A stretch of 55,026 nt of DNA, taken from Comamonadaceae bacterium (GTDB taxonomy: Bacteria; Pseudomonadota; Gammaproteobacteria; Burkholderiales; Burkholderiaceae_C). Numbering within the stretch: the stretch's first letter is position 1; every line of letters starts with the position of its first letter. The stretch is taken from contig CANFCG010000015.1 of the NCBI GenBank assembly GCA_947445115.1, forward strand, positions 1-55,026. The letters run 5' to 3'. The position numbers were made by a program, and so were the translations under genes. The notes under the pieces are model-generated. The model made no database searches. It saw nothing but the letters and a program-made list of their open reading frames with translations, and was not told where the DNA came from. This document shows, piece by piece, positions 36,206 to 45,451 of this stretch.

Positions 36206-37690
36206 TTATTTTGGATGGCTGTGCAGCATGATGAAGTCATCATAGCGCTCTATCATGATCCATTCGGCTTGCGTGGCGACGGGCAGGGCGTCAAAACTAA
36301 CGCCTTCCATGACGACGGTGACGGGCTGGCTAGTGACGTCATCGAGCGTGGTTTTTAACTGGGCTTGATTGCTGGAATAAAAAATGGCGGAGGGCGGCAT
36401 GACTTTTCCCACGTAGATGAGAGGCGTATTTTTTTGCCAATTGCGCAGCAGATGCCGCTGCGATTGCTTCTCTAGGTTGTCGTTAAAGAACAGCACCACG
36501 ATCATGATGACGATGGGCGCAGCCAGCGCGAGCAGCAGGCTCCAGCGCCAAGCCTTATGGTTTTTGATGAGCTTGGTGATAGCCTCTGCCAGCAAAATCG
36601 CAAAGGCTGGAAGCGTGGGCAGGACGTAGGCTTCCAAAATATTACGTGACAACGTAAAGAGCAGTAGGGACGACAAAATCCAGCTGAGCAAATACTGCAC
36701 TTCACTACTCTTGAAGTAGTGCGCAACGGTTGTGCCGTAGCGCCATTGGCCTAACGTATTTTTAGTCTTTTGCAGACCGAATAAAGCAGGAATAACAAAT
36801 AAAGTCCAAGGCACAAAAGACTCGATAAAGAACCACCAAATCATGCCCAAATTCTCTGCATGGCTAGGCGCAAAACGTCCGCCATTCCAGCCTTTGACCA
36901 AAAAGCGCTCAATGTGCTCGCCAATGATGAAGTGGTATAAAAATCCGGGCGTGCGATGCTCAGCCCAAAGATACCAAGGCATTGCCAATAAGAGCGTCAG
37001 AGCTGTGCCACGGAGCCAAGGCAAAATTCGCCATGTGGTCAGTAGCCGCTCTTTGGGTGAAATGGCTATCCAAAGCAGCATCGACAGACCCAATAAAACA
37101 ACGGAAAGAGGTCCCTTTGCCAGCAAGCCAATGGCAATGCCGATGAAGAATCCCCAATGCCAAAATGTCGCGGGCTGTGGCGTTGAAGGTCGTGATACGT
37201 TTGCTTGCATCACGCGCCAAAAGCTAATCATGGAGAGCGCTAAGCCGCCCGTTAAGTAAACATCGGTTGCTACAAATCCCGTCCCCAAAAACCCCATAGG
37301 CGTTGAGAGATAGATGAGCGCAGCGATGAGTGCTGGCGTGGAGAGCAAACGTGAACCGCGCCAAAACCAAAATAAACTGAGGGTGAGCAGTGACGCGCAA
37401 AATGGCGCAAACCTAGCGCCAAATTCGTTAATGCCAAAAACAGCCATGGATGCCGCATCCGCCCAAAAAGACAGTGGCGGCTTACCCCACAATGGAACGC
37501 CATCGGTGACCCATAGCGTGACCCAATCACCTAAGACCAGCATCTTTCTAGCCAGCTCAGCGTAACGTGGCTCGGTGGTGCCCAGCATGGGGTAGAGCGA
37601 TAGTGAGGCAAAGCGTGCAAATACGATCAAAATCAGCAAAGCGAGCAGCACGCGAGGAAATACACTTTTTTGAATCGAATCATTTGCCAT
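36206..37690 (-). CDS. GT39/ArnT-like polyprenyl-phosphate sugar transferase
   Basis: A 494-residue integral membrane glycosyltransferase with about ten or more spans. Glu40 lies in TTEPRYAELARKM, the conserved acidic motif of the first periplasmic loop in ArnT/PMT enzymes, and WGKPPLSFW follows. Such enzymes transfer a sugar from a polyprenyl phosphate to lipid A, protein or glycan at the periplasmic face. I used the ATG at 37690, since AAGGGCGAAG precedes it; the longer frame upstream crosses the divergent decarboxylase start. ArnT identity is not established. Confidence 0.82.
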   Translation of the reverse strand: MANDSIQKSVFPRVLLALLILIVFARFASLSLYPMLGTTEPRYAELARKMLVLGDWVTLWVTDGVPLWGKPPLSFWADAASMAVFGINEFGARFAPFCASLLTLSLFWFWRGSRLLSTPALIAALIYLSTPMGFLGTGFVATDVYLTGGLALSMISFWRVMQANVSRPSTPQPATFWHWGFFIGIAIGLLAKGPLSVVLLGLSMLLWIAISPKERLLTTWRILPWLRGTALTLLLAMPWYLWAEHRTPGFLYHFIIGEHIERFLVKGWNGGRFAPSHAENLGMIWWFFIESFVPWTLFVIPALFGLQKTKNTLGQWRYGTTVAHYFKSSEVQYLLSWILSSLLLFTLSRNILEAYVLPTLPAFAILLAEAITKLIKNHKAWRWSLLLALAAPIVIMIVVLFFNDNLEKQSQRHLLRNWQKNTPLIYVGKVMPPSAIFYSSNQAQLKTTLDDVTSQPVTVVMEGVSFDALPVATQAEWIMIERYDDFIMLHSHPK

Positions 37691-37765
37691 TAAACTTCGC
37701 CCTTGCTCATTTTTTCTCAATTTTAGAGTACGCCTTTTGTTATGGTTGGTTTTTGAAAGTTTTGC

Positions 37766-40051
37766 ATGAAATTTCGCTTCCCTATTGTCATTATTGACGA
37801 AGATTTCCGCACCGAAAACACCTCGGGCTCGGGGATTCGTGCACTCGCGACAGCCATAGAGAGCGAAGGCTTTGAAGTGCTGGGGGCCACCAGTTATGGC
37901 GATTTGAGTCAATTTGCGCAGCAGCAAAGCCGCGCCAGTGCGTTTATTTTGTCGGTGGACGATGACGAGTTCACGCCAGGCCCTGATCTTGATCCTGCGG
38001 TGCTAGGTCTGAGAACCTTTATCGAAGAAGTACGCCGCAAAAACGCCGATGTGCCTATCTACATTTACGGCGAGACCAAAACTAGCCGTCATTTACCGAA
38101 CGACATCCTGCGCGAATTGCATGGCTTCATTCACATGTTTGAGGACACGCCAGAGTTCGTCGCCAAGCACATCATTCGCGAAGCTAAAAGCTATCTTGAG
38201 GGCGTGAAACCCCCGTTCTTTAAGGCTTTGGTGCACTACGCACAAGACGGATCGTACTCGTGGCATTGCCCCGGGCACTCGGGTGGCGTGGCATTTTTAA
38301 AAACTCCCGTGGGGCAAATGTTCCATCAGTTTTTTGGCGAAAACATGCTGCGTGCCGACGTGTGCAATGCGGTGGAAGAACTAGGCCAATTGCTAGACCA
38401 CGATGGTGCAATTGGCGAGAGCGAACGTAATGCAGCGCGCATTTTTAACGCTGACCACTGCTTCTTTGTGACCAATGGCACGAGCACATCGAACAAGATG
38501 GTGTGGCATCACACCGTTGCGCCGGGTGATGTGGTGGTGGTGGATAGAAACTGCCATAAATCGATTTTGCACGCCATCATCATGACGGGTGCAATTCCTG
38601 TGTTTATGAAGCCAACGCGCAATCACTTTGGCATTATTGGCCCCATTCCAAAAGAGGAGTTTGAGCCTGCCAGTATTCGTAAAAAAATTGCCGCTAATCC
38701 ACTGCTGAAGCACGTGAACGCCAAGACAGTCAAGCCGCGCGTGATGACAGTGACGCAGTCCACTTACGATGGCGTGCTCTACAACACCGAGACCATCAAA
38801 GGCTTGTTAGATGGTTACGTGGATACATTGCATTTTGACGAGGCTTGGTTGCCGCACGCGGCGTTTCATAAGTTTTATGGCACCTACCACTCGATGGGTA
38901 AAAACCGCACGCGCCCTAAAGAGGCACTCACGTTTGCCACGCAGTCTACGCACAAACTGCTCGCAGGCATTAGCCAAGCCAGCCATGTGCTGGTGCAGGA
39001 TTCGCAAAACCGCAAACTAGATAGGCATTTATTTAACGAAGCGTATTTGATGCACACCAGCACAAGTCCGCAGTACGCCATCATTGCCAGCTGCGACGTG
39101 GCCGCGGCGATGATGGAAGCCCCAGGGGGCACGGCCTTGGTGGAAGAGTCCATCACCGAGGCGCTGGACTTTAGGCGTGCCATGCGCAAGGTTGACGCCG
39201 AGTACGGCAAAGACTGGTGGTTTAAGGTGTGGGGCCCCGATAAGCTGGCGGAAGAGGGCATTGGCAAGGCAGACGCATGGATCATTAAGGGCGAATCGCG
39301 TAGCACCAAAACGGGCGAGAACACGGCGCGTAACTGGCACGGCTTTGGCAAGATGGCGGACGGCTTTAATATGCTTGACCCGATTAAATCAACGATTGTG
39401 ACGCCAGGCCTTGACCTGAACGGTAAGTTTGCCAAAACAGGGATCCCAGCCAGCATCGTGACGAAGTTCTTGGCTGAGCACGGCGTGATTGTGGAGAAGA
39501 CGGGTTTGTATAGCTTCTTCATTATGTTCACGATTGGCATTACCAAGGGCCGCTGGAACACGCTATTGACTGCGCTGCAACAGTTCAAAGACGATTACGA
39601 CCGCAACCAACCGATGTGGCGCATCCTGCCCGAATTTTGCAAGGCGCATCCTAAGTACGAGCGTATGGGACTGAAGGATTTGAGCCAGCACATTCACGAG
39701 CTCTATGCCAAATACGACATTGCAAGGCTCACCACAGATGTGTACCAAAGCGATTTAGAACCCGCGATGACGCCAAGTGATGCCTACGCACATATTGCAC
39801 ACCGCAAGACCGAGCGCGTGGAGATTGATAAACTAGAAGGCCGCATCACCGTGGGCTTAGTCACGCCGTATCCACCTGGCATTCCACTTTTAATTCCAGG
39901 CGAAGTGTTTAATAAAAAGATTGTGGACTATTTGAAGTTCGCACGTGCTTTTAATACCGAATGTCCTGGTTTTGAGACGGATATTCATGGTTTGGTGGAA
40001 GAAAAGGGCGAGGATGGGGTGACGCGGTATTATGCGGATTGTGTTAAATAA
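37766..40051 (+). CDS. Orn/Lys/Arg decarboxylase (PLP-dependent)
   Basis: A 761-residue biodegradative amino-acid decarboxylase with an N-terminal response-regulator-like wing domain (about 1-130), a PLP core and a C-terminal domain. The Schiff-base Lys397 lies in the STHKLLAG motif. The HFDEAW and DRNCHKS segments also match arginine and lysine decarboxylases. Such enzymes consume protons to make polyamines. The substrate cannot be fixed: the N-terminal domain and core resemble AdiA and LdcC alike. The start is 75 bases from the divergent GT39-like gene. A DUF268 gene follows after 12 bases. Confidence 0.92.
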   Translation: MKFRFPIVIIDEDFRTENTSGSGIRALATAIESEGFEVLGATSYGDLSQFAQQQSRASAFILSVDDDEFTPGPDLDPAVLGLRTFIEEVRRKNADVPIYIYGETKTSRHLPNDILRELHGFIHMFEDTPEFVAKHIIREAKSYLEGVKPPFFKALVHYAQDGSYSWHCPGHSGGVAFLKTPVGQMFHQFFGENMLRADVCNAVEELGQLLDHDGAIGESERNAARIFNADHCFFVTNGTSTSNKMVWHHTVAPGDVVVVDRNCHKSILHAIIMTGAIPVFMKPTRNHFGIIGPIPKEEFEPASIRKKIAANPLLKHVNAKTVKPRVMTVTQSTYDGVLYNTETIKGLLDGYVDTLHFDEAWLPHAAFHKFYGTYHSMGKNRTRPKEALTFATQSTHKLLAGISQASHVLVQDSQNRKLDRHLFNEAYLMHTSTSPQYAIIASCDVAAAMMEAPGGTALVEESITEALDFRRAMRKVDAEYGKDWWFKVWGPDKLAEEGIGKADAWIIKGESRSTKTGENTARNWHGFGKMADGFNMLDPIKSTIVTPGLDLNGKFAKTGIPASIVTKFLAEHGVIVEKTGLYSFFIMFTIGITKGRWNTLLTALQQFKDDYDRNQPMWRILPEFCKAHPKYERMGLKDLSQHIHELYAKYDIARLTTDVYQSDLEPAMTPSDAYAHIAHRKTERVEIDKLEGRITVGLVTPYPPGIPLLIPGEVFNKKIVDYLKFARAFNTECPGFETDIHGLVEEKGEDGVTRYYADCVK

Positions 40052-40063
40052 AGGAATGAGCTA

Positions 40064-40768
40064 ATGTCACTAAATCGTCGAATCAGGTATATTAGAGAAT
40101 ACCTAGCCTTTAAAAAAGCTGGTGGTGTTATTGATAAAAAATACCCCATTTATTCAGATTACAAAGAGCAAGCTGGATCGGCGAGCGGACACTATTTCCA
40201 TCAAGATTTGTTAATTGCTAGCTACATCTACAAGGCTAATCCCAAAAGACATATTGATGTTGGCTCTAGCATCTCGGGTTTCGTATCACACGTGGCGGCT
40301 TTTAGAGAGATTGAAATTATTGATGTCCGCCCCTTAAAAGATACGGGGCATGATAATATAAAATTTAGACAAATGGATTTAATGAGTGGGGCTGGAGTCG
40401 AGTCTGAAATCACGGACTCAATATCCTGCCTTCATGCTATTGAGCATTTTGGGCTAGGGCGCTACGGCGATCCAATTGATCCACAAGGCCATATCAAAGG
40501 GTTTTTAAACCTCTTAAAGATGCTAAAACCGAATGGAACACTGTATATGGGCTTTCCAATTGCGGCGAAAACTCAAGTCCAATTTAATGCACATCGTGTT
40601 TTTGAGCCGTCTGAAATTTTGAGTTGGCAGGAAGAATATAAAATTGAATTGCAGAGTTTTTCATTCGTCAATGATGCGGGTGATTTGCATAAAGATACAT
40701 CTATAAGTAATCTGCCAAAAAAAACCGAGTATGGCTGTGGCATCTATACATTTAAGAAGCTCGGCTAA
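40064..40768 (+). CDS. DUF268 family protein (methyltransferase-like)
   Basis: A 234-residue protein with the DUF268 hallmark stretch CLHAIEHFGLGRYGD (about 125-140). The upstream HIDVGSS (about 64-70) fits a Rossmann SAM-type motif, and GTLYMGFPI follows. DUF268 proteins are found in polysaccharide loci and look like methyltransferases, but no activity is established to my knowledge. AAGGA at 40051-40055 supports the ATG. It is the first gene of the AT-rich block and may be cotranscribed with the decarboxylase. Confidence 0.82.
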   Translation: MSLNRRIRYIREYLAFKKAGGVIDKKYPIYSDYKEQAGSASGHYFHQDLLIASYIYKANPKRHIDVGSSISGFVSHVAAFREIEIIDVRPLKDTGHDNIKFRQMDLMSGAGVESEITDSISCLHAIEHFGLGRYGDPIDPQGHIKGFLNLLKMLKPNGTLYMGFPIAAKTQVQFNAHRVFEPSEILSWQEEYKIELQSFSFVNDAGDLHKDTSISNLPKKTEYGCGIYTFKKLG

Positions 40769-40772
40769 ACGT

Positions 40773-41618
40773 ATGAAAAATAAACCTTTATACCAAGCTA
40801 TCTTTGGGGCGAAATTATATTCGGCCTACAGATATATCAAAGATAAAAAAGATGTTTATGCTAAACCTGTTGCAACTACTTTAGGTTTTAAGCTTGCAGG
40901 AAATGAGGCAATGATAAATGGTAGTTTTGAGCCATTTGAAACTGAAATAATAAAAAAAATTGTTCCTAAAATTGATATTTTCATTAATGTCGGTGCAAAC
41001 ATTGGTTATTATTGTTGTTTGGCACTTAGTTATGGAAGGAAAGTGATTGCTTTCGAGCCTGTAAATAGTAATTTGCAATATTTATTTCGTAATATAAAAG
41101 CCAACAATTGGCAAAATGAAATTGAAGTGTTTCCAGTAGCATTAAGCGACAAAATAGGGTTGATCGATATTTATGGAGAAGGTACTGGCGCATCTTTAGT
41201 AAAAGGTTGGGCAAATACACCTGAAGATAGCGCCACCATTGTTGCTTGCACAACATTGGATAGCATCATTGGCGATAAATATGTTGGCAAACAATGTCTT
41301 ATTCTTGTAGATATTGAGGGTGCTGAAAAATTCATGCTAAATGGGGCTGCTAAATTATTGATAATGCACCCAAAACCTATTTGGATTGTCGAAATTTCGA
41401 TTACAGAACACCTTGCTGATGAAAGTAAAGTAAATTCAAATTTGGTAGAAACATTTAACATTTTTTATGAAAATGGTTATGACGTCTGGACAGCGGACGA
41501 TGAGTGTCGATCTGTCGTTAAGGATGAAATATCTTTAATAGCTGAAACTGGCATTAATACAATTAAGACGCATAATTTTATATTTGCAGAGAATACGAAG
41601 AGTGATTTATTTAAATAA
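40773..41618 (+). CDS. FkbM family methyltransferase
   Basis: A 281-residue SAM-dependent methyltransferase: NVGANIGYY is motif I (about 72-80), with VIAFEPVNSN ending strand 2. The later LVDIEGAE segment also matches FkbM. The ATG at 40773 was chosen; an earlier in-frame ATG at 40731 overlaps the DUF268 end. Codon use is strongly AT-rich. Its target is probably a sugar hydroxyl of the glycan built by neighbouring genes, which is inference. It differs from the FkbM gene at 19899. Confidence 0.82.
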   Translation: MKNKPLYQAIFGAKLYSAYRYIKDKKDVYAKPVATTLGFKLAGNEAMINGSFEPFETEIIKKIVPKIDIFINVGANIGYYCCLALSYGRKVIAFEPVNSNLQYLFRNIKANNWQNEIEVFPVALSDKIGLIDIYGEGTGASLVKGWANTPEDSATIVACTTLDSIIGDKYVGKQCLILVDIEGAEKFMLNGAAKLLIMHPKPIWIVEISITEHLADESKVNSNLVETFNIFYENGYDVWTADDECRSVVKDEISLIAETGINTIKTHNFIFAENTKSDLFK

Positions 41619-41645
41619 TATTAATTGCAAATTAAATTTAACAAA

Positions 41646-42707
41646 ATGCCTTCAGTAAAATCTCTTGGTGGAAATGCCTCTATTCGATTAGTAATTTCAA
41701 TACCAACATATAATAGAGTAGTTAGATTGCAACGCTCCTTGAATGAGATCGAGCGGTTGATAATTAAAGATAATTTTGAAAATGTAATTTCAGTATTCGT
41801 ATCTGATAATGGATCTACAGACGAAACACTCATTTTTTTGAAACGAGCAAAAATTAATTTTGCCATTAAAAATATTAATTTTAATTATGCATCAAATACA
41901 AGCAATAGAGGCTTTGATTACAATGTGAAGCAATGCTTTTTAAGTGGGCATGAGCAATATTGTTGGCTTGTATCTGATGATGATAATTTGGAATCAGATA
42001 TTTTAAAAAATATATTGAATTATATTAATATTTATAGTCCAAATTTAATTTTTTTTAATTTTGACCAAATACCTTATAATAAAAAGACACCACTTATTTT
42101 GGAAACTCAATACTCTGAATTGATCGGTTCAGATTTTGGATTTAGTGAGCTTATCAAATTTCCAAAATTAACATCATTAGTTATAAAGCGTAAAAATTTA
42201 CCTTTGCAGGTGGAAATTTTAGATGATCCAGCAATTAAAGGGTGTGCATTTTCACACATTGCATTAGCATTGCAAACAGCGTTTCATTTTGGCGGAGTGC
42301 TTCTTGCGAAAAATTTTTCGGCAGCACCAGATGCAAATTACCGAGATCATATAGATTTCCCACCATACGTTGGCAATGGATTTAATATGATGCTTGCTGC
42401 TTTGTTTAATAAGATGGGCAAGCCTGAATGGACTCAACGTCATGTTGGAGAGCATGTTGATGTTGCTATTTCTTCACTAGAATGGCTGATAGATTACTTT
42501 ATGGGGCGAGCAGTAGTTTCTGATGTATTAAGAGCCATATTAATGCAAGATTTAAAAAAAGAAATTTATAATAAGCATTTAAATTTGTTACTTCGCCCAA
42601 AATTTATTCGACGTTGCATTTATCTTTTGAGTGCCTTTTTTGTTTACTATTACAGGCTCAATTTTTTAAATAAAATTGCAATTAAAAAAGCAACGCAATT
42701 ACATTAA
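41646..42707 (+). CDS. GT2 family glycosyltransferase
   Basis: A 353-residue GT-A glycosyltransferase. ISIPTYNR (about 21-28) starts the nucleotide-binding domain, VSDNGSTDE (about 57-65) gives the donor loop, and LVSDDDN (about 110-116) is the metal-binding acidic cluster. A hydrophobic stretch near the C terminus (FIRRCIYLLSAFFVYYYR) may attach it to the membrane. An in-frame TTG at 41625 would add seven residues; neither start has a clear ribosome site. It is the most AT-rich gene of the window. Confidence 0.82.
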   Translation: MPSVKSLGGNASIRLVISIPTYNRVVRLQRSLNEIERLIIKDNFENVISVFVSDNGSTDETLIFLKRAKINFAIKNINFNYASNTSNRGFDYNVKQCFLSGHEQYCWLVSDDDNLESDILKNILNYINIYSPNLIFFNFDQIPYNKKTPLILETQYSELIGSDFGFSELIKFPKLTSLVIKRKNLPLQVEILDDPAIKGCAFSHIALALQTAFHFGGVLLAKNFSAAPDANYRDHIDFPPYVGNGFNMMLAALFNKMGKPEWTQRHVGEHVDVAISSLEWLIDYFMGRAVVSDVLRAILMQDLKKEIYNKHLNLLLRPKFIRRCIYLLSAFFVYYYRLNFLNKIAIKKATQLH

Positions 42708-42712
42708 TAGCA

Positions 42713-43621
42713 ATGCAATCATTGACGATTTATCTTCTTTGTCATAACCGTCCAGATGAGGCAAGACAAGCAATACTTACTGCATTAGTCCAGTCTGATC
42801 GCGCATTTAATCTGATTGTGTCTGATAACTCCAGCGATGATAAGGTTGAGAAATCGGTGAGAGAAGAGTTTCTTGATATTACATATGTACGCAGGCCGCA
42901 TATGCTTAAAGCTTTTGAGCACTTCAACTGCTGCATCTCTGAAGCGAAGAGTGATTATTTTTGTTTATTTCATGATGACGATTTGCTGGTGCCTGATTTC
43001 GTTGCGGAGATGAAAAAATTAATTAAAAACTATCCAAATGCTATTGCGTTTGGGTGCAACTCCTTTATGGAGGAGTTTGGGCAGTTAACTTCAAATTTAT
43101 TTTTTAAGTCTGCTCGGCGAGTTGATGTCATTAAAAATGCACGAGCATTGGCAATTCGTTATTTCGCCCGCTCGCAGTCTGGAATTGCTCCTTTTCCTGG
43201 GTATATATACAATCGCAAACTGATTGGCGATATAAGATTTCCTGTGGAGGGTGGTAAGTATGCCGATGTGACTTGGCTGCTTAGTTTGGCCAATCAAGGG
43301 CACATTGTTTGGCTTAATCAAGCGTTGATGACGTATCGATTGCACACAGGCAATGATAGTAATGCGGAATCACGGTGCGATAGACTTAGTTTTTTGGCTT
43401 ATTTGAAGAAGAACCGCATTATTTTTGGGGATGAAATTCTGCAAGATTATCGATGTTCATTTATTTATAAAACTATTCGCCGAGAGGACTGCCAATTGAC
43501 CCCCAAAAGAAACGCTTTGGCGTGTCGTTTTCTTAATCACTATCAATGGTCGCGATATGCGCGTCTCTCCACATATCTAGCTCTGGCTCGGCGTGGATTT
43601 ATTAAATTAAAAGGCCGCTGA
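42713..43621 (+). CDS. GT2 family glycosyltransferase
   Basis: A 302-residue GT-A glycosyltransferase. IYLLCHNRPDEAR marks the start, VSDNSSDD (about 36-43) is the donor loop, and FHDDDLLVPDF (about 87-97) carries the metal-binding aspartates. It is shorter and less AT-rich than its upstream neighbour, from which it is separated by 5 bases. Its stop overlaps the next start by one base (TGATG). The donor is unknown. Confidence 0.84.
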   Translation: MQSLTIYLLCHNRPDEARQAILTALVQSDRAFNLIVSDNSSDDKVEKSVREEFLDITYVRRPHMLKAFEHFNCCISEAKSDYFCLFHDDDLLVPDFVAEMKKLIKNYPNAIAFGCNSFMEEFGQLTSNLFFKSARRVDVIKNARALAIRYFARSQSGIAPFPGYIYNRKLIGDIRFPVEGGKYADVTWLLSLANQGHIVWLNQALMTYRLHTGNDSNAESRCDRLSFLAYLKKNRIIFGDEILQDYRCSFIYKTIRREDCQLTPKRNALACRFLNHYQWSRYARLSTYLALARRGFIKLKGR

Positions 43622-44628
43622 TGATTTATGCAAATGTCTATGCCGACACAAGAGTAAATAATTCACTCTTTGCACTTGAAGACGATGTGCATCGATTTAA
43701 CCCAACCTATACGCCACGCCTGCTACGCAAAGCTTTTTTGAAGCATGACATTGAACTCAATACGCCTGATTTAAATGTGGGGCGAAATATAGATTTTGAT
43801 TTTTATATTGAAGGCCGAGCTTATGATGATAATGGGATACCTAAGTTTTTATTAGCACTCGAAAATCCACATCTCAATCAATTAAATGAAGATGCTATCT
43901 ATTGTGGAAAATTTGTTAAATCTTTTTCTTGGAATTTAAGGCTCCACACGTTGCCTAATGTCGTTCCCATACTGATTCCACACCCATTAATCGTACATTC
44001 AGCTCCTGATTTTTCTCAAAGAAAGATATTCAGTTGCCTCATTAATGCTAATAAAGCATTTAAGACTTATTTATCATCCGATCTTTATTTGGAGCGGATC
44101 CTAACGATACGCTGGTATGAACGTTACGCACCCGATATGTTTCAACTTTATGGGCAAGGTTGGGACAAGTCGACGCCAGCTTTTAATTTTCTTGGAAAAT
44201 TAAAGCGTATTATTCCTAGAATAAAAACAAGACTATTTGGTAGTAAGCCGTATCCTAGTTTTGCCGGTGTGGTGATGGATAAATCGGATGTATTAAGGTT
44301 TTCAAAGTATTCTTATTGTTATGAAAATTGCAATGATTTGAATAACTATATTACAGAAAAGCTATTTGATAGTTTGGTTTGCGGCTGTGTTCCTGTTTAT
44401 TGGGGAGCTGGCAACGTTGACGAATTCATTCCAAACAATTGCTTTATCGACAGACGTCAATTTAAAAATACGGCGGCGGTGCATGCGCATCTGGTCGCGA
44501 TTACTGAGGCCCAATACACGCAGTATCAAGCCAATATTATTAAATTTTTAAAGAGTGATGCTGCAAAAAAATTTAGCGCGGCATCTGTAGTCGCTACTAT
44601 TGTTGAAAATGTTATTGCCAATGTTTAA
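43621..44628 (+). CDS. GT10 family fucosyltransferase
   Basis: The 335-residue protein has the GT10 donor site: a YEN triad with Glu235 and Asn236, followed by YITEKLFD (Glu246, Lys247) and VPVYWGAGNVDEFIP, the family signature for alpha-1,3/4-fucosyltransferases. It would move fucose from GDP-fucose to a glycan. GDP-fucose is supplied by gmd and fcl in the other block. It overlaps the upstream GT2 gene by one base and the following GT11 gene by several bases. Confidence 0.88.
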   Translation: MIYANVYADTRVNNSLFALEDDVHRFNPTYTPRLLRKAFLKHDIELNTPDLNVGRNIDFDFYIEGRAYDDNGIPKFLLALENPHLNQLNEDAIYCGKFVKSFSWNLRLHTLPNVVPILIPHPLIVHSAPDFSQRKIFSCLINANKAFKTYLSSDLYLERILTIRWYERYAPDMFQLYGQGWDKSTPAFNFLGKLKRIIPRIKTRLFGSKPYPSFAGVVMDKSDVLRFSKYSYCYENCNDLNNYITEKLFDSLVCGCVPVYWGAGNVDEFIPNNCFIDRRQFKNTAAVHAHLVAITEAQYTQYQANIIKFLKSDAAKKFSAASVVATIVENVIANV

Positions 44629-45451
44629 ATTTTTCAAAAATTATTGGAGTCAGTTGTTCGCGAGCTCTCAGACCAGTAAACCGAATATTATTACCTTTAC
44701 GGGCGGAATGGGGGCGCAAATGATTAGCGCTGCCATTTATTTTCAGATGCAAGCAGAGGGTCGCGAGGTTTATGCTGATCTATCCTATTTTGATAAACCC
44801 AGGGATATTGCTGCCGAAGGCGATAAAGGCCGTCCCACGCATTGGGGTTGGCAATTGGCGCAATTTAATCTACATCTAGACTCGTTTGCTGGTTCTCAAT
44901 TGCTTGTGCCTCGTCAGGTGGATGTCATCGAGGATGGGGCGCTAAAACTCCAACTGGGACTTGCAGCCCTAAGGAAAGAGCATATTCAAAACTTATTTAC
45001 GCTTCATGAAGCAAATGTGGCGCATTTACTCGGAGGAGATGAGGATAAATATCTTTGCATTCACGTCAGGCGAGGTGATTATTTGAACGTGGCCTCGCAC
45101 TTGATATCAGATGATGCCTTTATTCGTTTGGCAAAGCGTTTTGTTAATCTCATTAAGCATGCTGTCATTGTTTCAGATTCAGTCATTACCGGCGGTTTGC
45201 GCGTTCGGCTATCTAGCATGTTTGCCAAAACTACCTTTTTGGATCACATTAATGAATACGAGACCCATTGCGTGATGCGCAGTGCGCATATTTTTATTGG
45301 CTCTAACAGTCAATTTAGTTTGATTGCTGCGATATTAAATACAAAAGGTCTTGTTCTGCTACCTAGAGCATGGTTTGGCGATGCGCAGCCAGAACTGGAA
45401 GCACTGGTCTCGAATTTGGGAGATTTTCAGGTGCTTAGCGACGTAACTTAA
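44621..45451 (+). CDS. GT11 family alpha-1,2-fucosyltransferase-like protein
   Basis: A 276-residue protein with the GT11 pattern: GGMGAQM near residues 28-34 (GGLGNQ in typical members), HVRRGDY at 148-154, and SNSQFSLIAA near the C terminus. GT11 enzymes form alpha-1,2-fucosyl linkages from GDP-fucose. Earlier in-frame starts (44600 TTG, 44609 ATG) cannot be excluded; none has a clear ribosome site. The 3' end overlaps the convergent gene by 17 bases. Composition is closer to the chromosome than the genes before it. Confidence 0.83.
   Translation: MFKFFKNYWSQLFASSQTSKPNIITFTGGMGAQMISAAIYFQMQAEGREVYADLSYFDKPRDIAAEGDKGRPTHWGWQLAQFNLHLDSFAGSQLLVPRQVDVIEDGALKLQLGLAALRKEHIQNLFTLHEANVAHLLGGDEDKYLCIHVRRGDYLNVASHLISDDAFIRLAKRFVNLIKHAVIVSDSVITGGLRVRLSSMFAKTTFLDHINEYETHCVMRSAHIFIGSNSQFSLIAAILNTKGLVLLPRAWFGDAQPELEALVSNLGDFQVLSDVT

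Larger units (their letters stand above)
40052..44628. other. AT-rich glycan block
   Basis: Base composition falls sharply after the decarboxylase. The 60 bases at 42001-42060 hold 4 G or C, compared with 36 of 60 at 39181-39240. Codon use shifts to A/T endings through five genes and returns gradually in the following GT11 gene. No transposase, integrase or flanking repeat is visible, so transfer is inferred from composition and content only. Confidence 0.7.
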
